A stretch of DNA of 64,000 bases, taken from NCBI GenBank assembly GCA_013416795.1, contig RQSC01000024.1, positions 119,259 to 183,258 on the forward strand. The letters run 5' to 3'. The notes below the pieces were generated by a model. It was not told the DNA's origin. It saw only the letters and a list, made by a program, of their open reading frames with translations, and searched no databases. Of the stretch, positions 29,903 to 39,452 are shown piece by piece; the stretch's first letter is position 1; each line of letters opens with the position of its first letter. The stretch is from Prasinococcaceae sp. CCMP 1430. Taxonomy: Eukaryota > Prasinodermophyta > Palmophyllophyceae > Prasinococcales > Prasinococcaceae. A program made the position numbers and the translations under genes.

Positions 29903-30402
29903 GCTCAGCGACCATTGCCACATGCAACTCGCCGCCGGACCGGGCGGGAGCGGCGCTGCGGCACCGCCGCTCTTCACGCCAGGGGGAAAAGAGGCACCCC
30001 GTGCCTATCAGCCTTCGGTCGTAGTCGACCTCGCTACCCTCGGGGAGCGATGCCATCAGATAGACCACACGCGCACAGGCCGCCGTGCACCACTGGCAGC
30101 GCCAGGAGTGTCTTAGCGAGTGTGTACAGTGTATACTTGTCCTCAGATCGTGTCAGACGCCGAGCGTCTGACACGATCTGAGGACAAGTATACACTGTAC
30201 ACAGAACGTCGTTTTTTTTTTTTTTTTTCGCGTCGAGCCCCGCTGCGTCGCTGCGTGCGCTGCAGGCCGCGCAAGGGCAGCCCGCAAACGGGCGCGCTCC
30301 ACAGACGCGCGGTCGCGCAGGGGCGAGCCCGCCCCCGCAGCCCCGCTGGGGCTGCACAGCGTGCCGTCCGCGTCGCGGCGGGCGCTCACGGTGCGAGGGG
30401 CG
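29903..30402. other. Spacer holding a perfect hairpin and T17 tract
   Basis: This 500-bp space lies between the stress protein and the NB-ARC fusion gene, both on the plus strand. Its main content is the long inverted repeat at 30121-30203 followed by a T run at 30212-30228. The rest is GC-rich and without a recognisable gene. Confidence 0.5.
30121..30203. repeat. Perfect 40-bp inverted repeat with 3-nt loop
   Basis: The left arm 30121-30160 is the exact reverse complement of the right arm 30164-30203, separated only by CGA. The RNA from either strand would fold into an uninterrupted 40-bp hairpin. A T17 tract begins 8 bp after the right arm (30212-30228). The arms are less GC-rich than their surroundings. 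Possible readings are a foldback transposon remnant, a small-RNA precursor ended by a T tract as in RNA polymerase III units, a 3'-end processing structure of the upstream gene, or an assembly/library artefact. Confidence 0.9.
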
Positions 30403-33400
30403 ATGAGACAGGAGGGCGGCGGCGGCGGCGACGACGCAGCGGTCTGGGTGTTTGCGTACGGCAGCCTGGTGAACGCCGACTCGGCGGCGGCGCAGCTGGG
30501 GGCGGGCGGCGCGGCGGCGCAGGCGGCGCGTCTGCGCACCGAGGCGGGCTACGCCCGAGCGTGGAGCTTCCGCTCGCCCACCGGCTTCACCGCTCTGGGC
30601 GTCGCGGCGGCGGTCGATGCAGGCGCCGCGCGGCCTATCAACGGCGCTCTGCTGCGCGTCTCGGCCGCTGATCTGCCCGCGCTCGCAGCGAGAGAGAGCG
30701 GTTACGCGCGCGTGGAGCTCGATGCGGCCCTCTTCGAGCGGCCCGGTGCCGATGCCGACTCTGACGATGGCGCGCCGCCGCGACCCTGGCCGCGCGAGCG
30801 CGTCCATATGTGGGTGCCGGACGAGCATGGCTGCCCCTCGGAGGACTGTCCCATCCTCCAGTCCTACGTTGATGTATGCCTCCAGGGGTTCCTCGCGCTC
30901 GGCGGCGAGGTCTTCGCGCGCGAGTTCGTCGAGAGTACTGGCGGATGGTGCGAGTGGTTCCTCAACGACTGCGTGCAGAGCCGTCGCCCCTGGCTGCACC
31001 GCGGCAAGGCATACGCGGAGCTGGACCGCGTGCTCGCGCAGAGCGCCGGGGTGAGTGCGAGCCGCCACCCCGAGGAGTTCGCCGCGTTGCAGCTGCGGAG
31101 ACACGTCTCCTCCAAGCCCGCGCCGCGCAGCGATGGCGGCACTGAGGGAGCGGCGGCGGCGCACGCTCATGCTGGGGCAGCGGTGCAGGCGCGTGGGCTA
31201 TGGGGCGTGCCTGCTAGGAACTCGCTCTTCACCGGTCGCGAGGGCCTCCTTGAGGCAATGCGGAGCAGGTTGTGCCTCTCCAAGGGCGACTCGGCGCTGC
31301 CGTCAGTCATGAAGGCGCTGGCGGTTGTTGGCATGGGTGGCGTTGGCAAATCGCAGACTGTGGCCGAGTACGTGACTCGCTCCGCTGCCTGTCGCGCACA
31401 GCGCGATATTGCGTCACACGCGTCCGCTCCCTGCGGTAGCACACCGGTCGCGCCTTGTCGCATGACCTCCGAACGACGCTGACGCGCGCTCTCGGCCCCA
31501 CAGGTTCTGCCACCGGTGTTATCCCTCAAACTTCGACCTCGTGCTCTACATCCGTGCCGAGACTCAGCAATCCATGGTATCAGACCTGCACCGCTTTGCG
31601 CGTGACGCCGGCCTCGGCGGCGATGGCTCGAGCGCGGACGAGATGCTGGAGGCGCTCAAGGCATTTCTGTTCCGCTGTCGCCTACGCTGGATGCTCGTCT
31701 TCGATAATGCGCAGGACCGCTCCTTTGAAGCGCACGTGCCGCGCGGCGGTGTGGCGGGCGGCGCCATCGTGTACACGTCGCAGGTCGATCTGGAGCAGGG
31801 GCGCGGCGGGCGTGCGGCGGAAGTCCTGCGCGTCGACTGTTTCAGCGCAGGGGAGGCAGTCGCCTTTCTGGAGCGGGCGTCGGGAGCGGCGTCGGAAGCG
31901 GCTGCATCTGAACGACTCGTCGAAAGGCTGGGCGCGCTCCCGCTCGCCCTTGGTGTTGCAGCGGCGTACATGCAAGTGAGCGATTGCTCTGTCGAGCAGT
32001 ACCTGAAGAAGCTCAATGCAGGGGCGACGCGCGATATCGGCGGTGCCAACGGCGTGGTCGAGGACTCGCTCTTGCTGTCGCTCGAGCGCATTGTCGCATC
32101 CGAGCGCCACGGTGCCGCCGCCAGGGACGCGCTGCATGCACTTGCCTTCGCCTCTCCCGACGACATTACCAAGGTGTTGCTGGACAATCTTCTAGCTGCG
32201 CTGGACGCCGCTTCCGAAGAGTGCGCTGACGGCGACACGCCGGTGCGCGCGGCCATCAGCGCGCACTTGCCGATGTGTGCCGCTGTCGCGGCCGGGGCGT
32301 TTGCAACGACGTGGCTCGCATGGCCACACAAGGACGCGCGCGGGCGGCGGCGGCGGCTTGTGGCGGCCGCAGGCGCTGCGGTGGCTTCGGGGGCGGGGAT
32401 TGCGGGCTGGTTCTGCTGGACGTCAGCACGTCTGCCGTCGGCGCAGCTGCCGTCGGTAGCGAGCTCGGACGACCTTGCGGCTTCCTCGAGCGGCGGTGAT
32501 CGCGTTGACTCTGTCTGGGCGACCCTGAAGCGATTCAGCCTCCTATCTGTCAAGGCGCAGCGCGGTAGCTCTGCCTCTGGCTCGCTGCACCGCCTCCTTG
32601 GCGACACACTGCGGGCGAGATTGGGCGCGAGTGGTTCCAGGCGTAGCCTGCGCGCCATGGTCACAGCCCTCACTCGCGCGTGGAACTTCCACGAGGACGA
32701 TCAGAGCACTTTCTCTGCGGCAGCTGGCCTGTCTGATCATATAGTCACTGCCTCCTCGTTCGCGCTGCGCGGCAACGCGCTCGCTACCGCCGAGCTGCAG
32801 GAACTCGCGGTGCTCCTTGCGGAGGTTGCGGCAGCGATGCAACTGCTTTCCCGATTTGGAGAGGCGGAGCAAGCTCTGCTGCAGGCGCTGAACGCGCACG
32901 CCAAGCTGATGCGAGGGGGTGACGTGCCCGCAAGTGTTCTGGAGGTCGCCCGCGACGAGGTGCTGCAGGGCCTCGCTGGCGACGGCGCACACCGCGACGC
33001 GCGCACAGACCTTGCCCTCGGCAAGATCGTCCTGCAGATGTCCCGAGTGCTGCGCTACAAGTCAGCCCTCGAGTCTTCCGCACGATGCGCTGCCTTTGCG
33101 CTCGGCCTGTTCCAGCAAGAGGACGGGACCTTTGTGTGCGGCGATGGTGCGTTGCTTGCGTCGCTCCACTTCGAGTCGGGCGTCATTGCAACCAAGCAAC
33201 GAAAGCTGGAGCGGGCGAAGGAGCTGCTTGAGGTCAGCCTTAGATACTCGACTGGCGCGCACCAGCGCGCCAAGTGCAACCACCAGTTGGGGGTGGTTGC
33301 ACTCTGCCAGCGCCCCAGACCGGACACAGCAACGGCAGAGCGGCTACTCAAGCGCTCGCTGCAACTCGAGGAAGGCCGTGGCGTGGAGGCCAGCCGCACG

Positions 33401-34330
33401 GCGCGCGGCGCCACGCTGCAGCAGCTCGGCCGGGTGTACACGCGCGCGGGTGACTTTGGAAAGGCTCGCTCGGCGCTGGAGCTGGCGCTGGAGCTTGCCA
33501 GTGGTGCGACCGATTCGCAGAAGGCAGCCTCGCACACGCTCAACGTCGCTTCGGTGCGAGAGGCATTGGCAGCGTTGGCGGCAGATCAGCACAACTGGCC
33601 AGAGGCAAGGCTTCAACTGCGCCACGCGCTGGAGGTTCAAATTTCTGTGTGGGGACCAGTGCACATACATGTTGCGCGCACGCTCGGACGATTCGCCGAC
33701 GTCGAACGCGCAGCCGGCTCGCCGGGTATGGCATACGCGGCGCTGCTTGAGCAGCGTGCGCTGGCCCTCAAGCTCTGCCCGGCGCTCGAGCGGCAAGGCC
33801 AGCTGAGCGATGCGGAGGGCTTGTCGGAGGCATCCTTGGCTGGTGCCCGCGAGCTGCAGCGAGCGTGCGCGCAGCTGCGAAGCTGCGCACGGGCCCGCGG
33901 CGACAAGGCGTCGGCGTCGGCGTTCGGTGAGGAGGAGAAGCGCGCGCGGCGCCTGCTGGCGTTGCCACATCGGCGCGCAGAATCAGTAGCTGGCGGGCCG
34001 TGCGTGCGCGCGCGCGACCCGCAGCTGGTCGAGGCAGTTTGCGCGGCGCGTGCGGCGGCGAGGGCCGCCGCACGCGCCGCCACGAAGGCTGCGAGCGCAG
34101 TGCCGTCGCTTGAGGTGGAAGCTATCGTCGAAGCGCTCGAGGCGGCCCTCGCGGATGCGGCCCAGCATGGCGACAGCAACGAGACCCAGCGCGCCGCCCT
34201 GCTCAGCACTGGCGGAGCGCTCGCGCGTGCGCTGCGTGGCGCGAAGGGCGATACCGACGCATTGCTGGCCGCTTGCGACGGCGCGCGCGGCCGGCTCCGG
34301 GACGTCGGGGTGGCCGTGACGGACCGCTGA
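30403..34330 (+). CDS. GGCT-like / NB-ARC (STAND NTPase) / TPR fusion protein
   Basis: Exons 30403-31367 and 31504-34330 join as VAE|FCHRCYPSNFDLVLYIRAE using a GTACGT donor and CACAG acceptor, giving 1263 residues. Residues 1-215 form a gamma-glutamylcyclotransferase-like domain: YGSL at 19-22 and the putative catalytic Glu98 in ARESGYARVEL. The NB-ARC part has the P-loop GMGGVGKS at 310-317, Walker B WMLVFDNAQD at 384-393, an AIVYTSQ sensor-like strand and LGALPLALGVAAAYM near 464 (the GxP/GLPL motif). Two hydrophobic segments follow at about 579-597 and 607-628. Then come TPR-like helical repeats from about 640 to 1130 (LGRVYTRAGDFGKARSALELALELA) and an Ala-rich helical tail. STAND ATPases act as ligand-triggered switches in NLR-type immunity and signalling. 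I infer a sensor (TPR), switch (NB-ARC) and effector (GGCT-like) layout; the effector activity is not shown. Confidence 0.8.
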
Positions 34331-34837
34331 TCATGTAATACTGCATGTGCGCTCACACTCGTGCGTGGCGATGCCAGGAGCGCTGATACTCGCCGCCTCG
34401 TTTTACAGCGTGAGCACTGCGAAATGCGTGTCGAAGAGGAACTCAATGGCCCCAATGCGTCTGACCGTCGCATTATTCGTACACTGTGCGTATGCGATGC
34501 GCCGGAAAAATTACCCATCAAATACAAAGAGGCGCTGCGGTACGGCCGCGCGCGGCGCAGCGCGTAGAGCGCGCGGCGACCAGTGGGGCGGCGCGCCACT
34601 CCCCCGCCGAGCGGGGCCCCCGCACCTCGAGCCGCACGCCCCCAACGGCGTGAGCACCGGGGCTGCGCGGCGAGGGGCAGGCGCGCCGCGCGCCGCGCAA
34701 AAAAAAAGCACAGGCGCAATCGCCGCTGCCGGTGCGCGGCACTCAGCGCATCACAGGCAGGCGGGAGGCGGGCGCGCCGCCGCACGCAGCGTGCTCGTCG
34801 GCGGCACACGGCGCGGCATCGGTGCCAAATAACGAGC
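34331..34837. other. Spacer upstream of the polycystin gene
   Basis: This 500-bp space is between two plus-strand genes. It shifts from moderate GC (34331-34520) to a CpG-rich stretch with an A9 run near 34700. No gene is supported. Confidence 0.4.
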
Positions 34838-37800
34838 ATGGGCGGGGACGGCGGCGGCGGCGGTGCACTCGCGGGGGGAGGCGCCGCAAATGGGCACGGC
34901 AGCGCGAATTTGGACAGCCCCAAACCCGGGCTCTCCTTTCGCTCGCTTGGATCATGGGATGGCGCCCTTGACAGGGCGCTCATCGCCAGGAGGGAACAGG
35001 GTCACGGGCAACGTGCCATCTCGAGGGGAAGCATGCTCATGCGCCCGAACAGTGGCAGTCATGATCTGGTGCGGTCGAACGCAGGTGGTGTGGCATGGTG
35101 GCGGTTCTGGCGCGGCTCCTCGGCGTCTGGCGAGCACGCAGGGCGCCGCCGATCTGGGCGCCGGCCCCGCTCGTGGATGGCGCTGAATGCGAAGTCCAAG
35201 CGCCTTGCCAGAGATCTGCGCGAGCCGCTCGTATACATGTTCTTCCTCGCATGCTTTGTGGTGATGATCCAACTCCTTCCCACGATCAGGTCATACGGCT
35301 CGCGCGAGCAAATTGAGGAAGAGGTTGGCGCGCTGCTCGAGATTGGCAATGGCCCGCCCGCGACTTCCAACGGCTTCGGCCCCAGCGGGCTGGGTACGAA
35401 TAGCCAGCCCGGAATGTGTCCCGCCGTGGTCTACAACTTTTGGGAGAACGAGATCCTCGATCCGGCTTTGGCTGTGAGCGCCACTAACAGGGCGTTCCAG
35501 TGGCTCGTGCAGGTGGGTCGGCTCTTCCATCGCCCAACGCAGTGCGAAGACTGCAGTTTCAAGGATGTGTCGCTCTACCGCCGATACGCGGGCATGGGCT
35601 CTTGGGTGGAGCTCGCGACGGCCGAGGGGCAGCCGTCTAACGTGGACATGCTGAGCTTCGGCGTAAATTTCTTCGACGCTTTGGACTATGATTTCACCGA
35701 AGGAGGACAGGAGAATGGCAACTTTAGGGCTGGTACGCGCGTCAACCGCACGCTTCTGGGCGAGCAGACCATGGAACCAGACCACTGGTACGGCGGTACG
35801 AGCTACGGGTTTGCGCTCGGCCTCTCGACGAAGCTTCAGCATCTCATGGCCGGCCGCTGCAATGAGACCGGTGGCGTTGGCGCGGAGGGCAGCGACTGGC
35901 TCGCTTGCGAAATCGCCCGGTTCCAGAGCACGGCCTGGCTGTCTGCCAATGACATGTGCTCCCCATTCCAAGCCCTCAACCTCTTGAAGGGGGTCCAGCT
36001 GATGACTCAGAATGAGGACTGCGTAGGACCCACGTCCGCCGACACGACGTCCAGGTGCCCCATCGATATCAACATGCGCGTCCATGTGCTCGTCAAATCG
36101 ACACCGCTCTCGGCCGCGGGCCTCGAGGCAATCGGACAGCAGGACGGGCTATGGGTGCTCATCACGTACGACGCCAACGACGACTCGGTGTCATATACGT
36201 TCGTGCCTGTCGATCTGTACCCCGGTGCTCAGGGCGACGGTGAGTTGTGCGCAAAGCGCGAGAGCAGCAGCATGTGGCTTTCGTCGCACTCGCGCGATTG
36301 CACGAATGCGCCCTCCGTCGCTTCTCGGCACGCCTGCGCTGTCACTGACATACGGCTATCGGCAATGATCAATTCGCTGTATGCCCTCCCCCCACCATCC
36401 TCGATTGTCGTCTGAACACGAACACGATGGTGCCAGCATTGCTCGCATTCCAAATATTATTTGTCATCTTCACTGTCTGGTTTCTGTGGAAGCCTATTGG
36501 TGGCAGGCTGTACCTGTACACCATCCGCCTGCGCTCGAGGGGCAGAAGCAAGGGCGGTATCCTCGGCTGGCTCAAGGCGATGTGGGATGCCCTGCTGCTC
36601 GCTTTCTCGCGCATGTGGTTCTGGCTCGACCTGTCGACTTTCGTTCTGATGGTGCTCACGATCATATTGTACGGCGTCTTTGTCCACCGTCACGGCGAGA
36701 TCCAAGACGACCTCCAACGGACGTCAGACGTGCTGCTCGCGGACACAGAAGGTGAATGGGAGCATAACACCTTACGCGTGTCCTGCTGTGGTAATTTTAC
36801 GGGGGACTCAGACAGGACGGCTACAGAGATCAAGAAGTCCTTCGTGTACTCCCCGGTCTGCTGCGCCAGTCCGCTGGGAACGTGCTGGAGCGTTTGCAGT
36901 GATGAAGACGTGGTCGCGCTCACCGAATGGCATGTGCAGGGAAACCTCACGCCGATGTGGCTGGCCGAGGACGTCTACGCCGCGGCCTTCGAACCAGCAG
37001 TGCTTGAAGGGTGGCTCGGTCCATCGTGGTTCTTTCCCAACGAGAGCGCGACTGTGGCCGACACCGGGGGGAGCGCCACTTCGGACGATGCGAATGCCTC
37101 CAGCAGCGGCAGCGATGCTGTAGGGACCTCTTTGGAGCGCAGCTGCCTAAGGCCAGTGGATGGCAACAACACCAACCCGAACGAGACCTGGTGCGGCACA
37201 GACAATGGCTTCGGCTGCTGGTGCACGCCCGACTGCCTTGAAGCAGGCGATTGTTGCGACGATGTCAATCTCGTCTGCACGCAGTCGGCAAATCCGATCG
37301 ATTGGGTGGCGTATGAGTTTGCCGTTGCCCTGCGATACCAGATGCGCCCGCCGCGGTACAGCATGAACCCGCGCGAATCCGCCGTGGCGAGCGGACTCGT
37401 CGAGGCAGCCGGGACCCAGCTAGTCCCAGGACAGCTTGACGCCCTGGCATGGTATGAAGCAAAGTCCTTGGAGTATGACACCTTGGCCGGGGCCATAGAG
37501 AACGCCTCGGACAAAGAGTACGACTTCGTCATCTGCTTGGCGCTCGTGAGCATCCTCTTGTTCGCACGGACCCTGAAGTACGCGTCGATCGACAGCCGCA
37601 TGTCGCTGCTTTTGCTTACCTTCGCCTACGCCGCTGGCTCCATCTTCTTCTTTCTGGTGACGTTCTGCTTGCTCTTCTTCGGATTCGTCTTTGCCGCGCA
37701 AATTTACAACGGGCGGTTACTGATCGAAGGGTACACGACTTTTTTTTTGGCCTTCACTAACTGCTTCAATCTGCTCTTCGACGCGTTTGACTCCAGCCTT

Positions 37801-38865
37801 TTCCCTCCCGCGAGCAGTTGGGTTTTCTGGATTTGGTGCGCTGCTACTCGCGCGTGCGCAAATCGCCGTGGTGTTCGTGCTAGGTCCTGATCGCGACGGC
37901 GCTGTGGCTAGAACTGACCCTCGTTCGCCGGCTGGGCCCCCGCTCTTCGTTGCAGGTACTTCTCATTCATGATTTTCCTGACATTAGTGGAGCTTAACTT
38001 AATAGTTGCGATTCTCGTGGGCGCTTTCGACGCGGCCAGGGAGCACGCCGCATCGAAACATGTACCGGAGAGGACAATCGGCGCGACTGTCACCGAGTAT
38101 CGACTCTTGCGCCGGGCCACGCGCCTGCAGGCAGACGGGGTGCGTTCGCGCTCACTAGTGTGCCGTTGCGCACAGTAGCTGCTGCCTATCTATTGCGCAT
38201 GACGAGTGGGCAAGCCCAGCCAGATTTGCTCCTGCCACATGCGGCCCACACAATGCGCTCTCTCGGTCGCTGACACCAGATCTCTGAGCCAGAGCGTGAA
38301 CACGGGTGCGGTGTACAGCTTCTACTCAGGCCGCGACGAGGACGAGGTTGAGCGCGCGGCTGTGACGATTCAACGGCGTCTGCGGGGATACCGAGTCCGA
38401 CGCCAGATGCTGGAGGACACTGGCGCATGCTTTACTCGCAACCTCGACATTGCACAAGCTGCTCGTCGCGCCTCTGAACTCAAAGAAGCGGAGATGGCCC
38501 GTGCCGCAGCTGAAGCGCGCGCTAACGATGAGCGAAGCAGCGTCCTGGCCCTGGCGTTGCGCCGCCTGCAGACGTCGGTCGAGCGAATCGAGCAGGAGGT
38601 GAGGGACACGCGCGCTGAGATGCGGCGCACCTTCGCGTCTGGAGGGGGCATGGCGTCGCAGCCGCCTGGCATCGACGAGATCAACGGCCCGTCTGCACCC
38701 TCGGCGACCGCACGCCACCGGGGGCGAGGGCTCGATGCCGCCGGCGCCAACGCGCCAACGCACCAGCACTTCATGGCAGACGGCGCGCCTTCACCCGCGC
38801 CGCAGCACCTGTCGCTCGCGGGCATCCCAAACAGCAAGCGAGCGGGCGCGTGCTCTATCATGTAA
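34838..38865 (+). CDS. Polycystin-2-like TRP channel with somatomedin-B-like insert, IQ motif and CaaX box
   Basis: The segments are 34838-37835 (with one frame shift), 37956-38139 and 38293-38865, giving about 1250 residues. S1 is LVYMFFLACFVVMIQLLPTI, followed by a large luminal polycystin-type domain. S2 is VPALLAFQILFVIFTVWFLW and S3 FWLDLSTFVLMVLTIILYGVF. S4-S5 run from YDFVICLALVSILLFARTLK to FFFLVTFCLLFFGFVFA, then the pore region (EGYTTFFLAFTNCFNLLFDAF) and S6 (FSFMIFLTLVELNLIVAILVGAF). The S3-S4 loop is expanded to about 280 residues and includes a cysteine array like somatomedin B (37138-37278, CWCTPDC then GDCCDD). The tail has an IQ motif (VTIQRRLRGYRVRRQ), a coiled coil and terminal Cys-Ser-Ile-Met, a farnesylation-type CaaX. 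A C6 run at 36388-36393 marks an apparent 1-nt frameshift, probably a sequence error. Related channels conduct cations in cilia and flagella. Confidence 0.82.
37138..37278 (+). other. Somatomedin-B-like cysteine module inside the polycystin gene
   Basis: The encoded cysteine spacing C-x-C-x3-C-x5-C-C-x6-C (GCWCTPDCLEAGDCCDDVNL then VC), preceded by two more cysteines, matches the somatomedin B pattern. It lies in the luminal/extracellular S3-S4 loop. Such modules are usually disulfide-bonded extracellular binding units. Confidence 0.65.
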
Positions 38866-39452
38866 TTCATATTCAGATATATTTTAACCATGGGAGAGTC
38901 ATTTGAATGTCGCAAAAGGGGATCGCAACGCTGCGCGTGCGGGCGCGCGCGTGCGCTCGCTCGCGTATCGACTCTCATATCACGAGCCTGACTCTCCCGT
39001 TAGTATATCAGACCTCGCATGCCTTGTAGATCCTGTACTGCTGGGTGCCTCTCCGTCAACGCCCTCCGCGGTCTCCCGCTCGTCCACGCCGTGGACGGTG
39101 GCGATGGCCGCGTCGCTCATCCGCTGGCCCACGCGGTAGACGGCTCCGTCCGAGAGCCCGACGAAGTGCTCACATGTACCCACGGGCGACATTTGCACCG
39201 ATATCGACATCAAATCGCATGCGCCGAATGCCCCGAATGCAGTTTGATGTATTCGCGGTCGCGACCGATGTGACAGCGGCGCCTTTTTTGGCGCGCGCCC
39301 GCGGCCGTGGCGGGGCGCCACTGTGCGCGCGCTGGCAGCCCCCCCCCCCACACCCCCCACCCGACAACGACAGCCTCTCCCGAGTCAGCCGCCGCACCGG
39401 ACGCGCGCGCGCGCACACACGCACGCGTGCTTACGCATTCGTGCAGTCGACG
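38866..39452. other. Spacer with AT-rich patch and one copy of a 68-bp repeat
   Basis: An AT-rich segment at 38866-38905 is followed by a GC-rich region. On the minus strand, 39063-39130 encodes GQRMSDAAIATVHGVDERET and has a near-identical copy at 42417-42484. The open minus-strand frame around it (MSISVQMSPVGTCEHFVGLSDGAVYRVGQ...) may be a fragment of an unidentified gene. Confidence 0.4.
39063..39130. repeat. 68-bp direct repeat, left copy (flanks ankyrin gene)
   Basis: It matches 42417-42484 in the same orientation with four mismatches in 68 positions. Together the two copies bracket the ankyrin-repeat gene. In minus-strand translation only two residues change (T/S, E/Q), hinting that the repeat was once coding. 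Confidence 0.8.

Noticed and set aside
31372-31503. Donor GTGACT for the NB-ARC intron
   Set aside because: It is in the wrong phase for the only acceptor at 31501-31503; the GTACGT donor 4 bp earlier keeps the frame and fits NB-ARC spacing.
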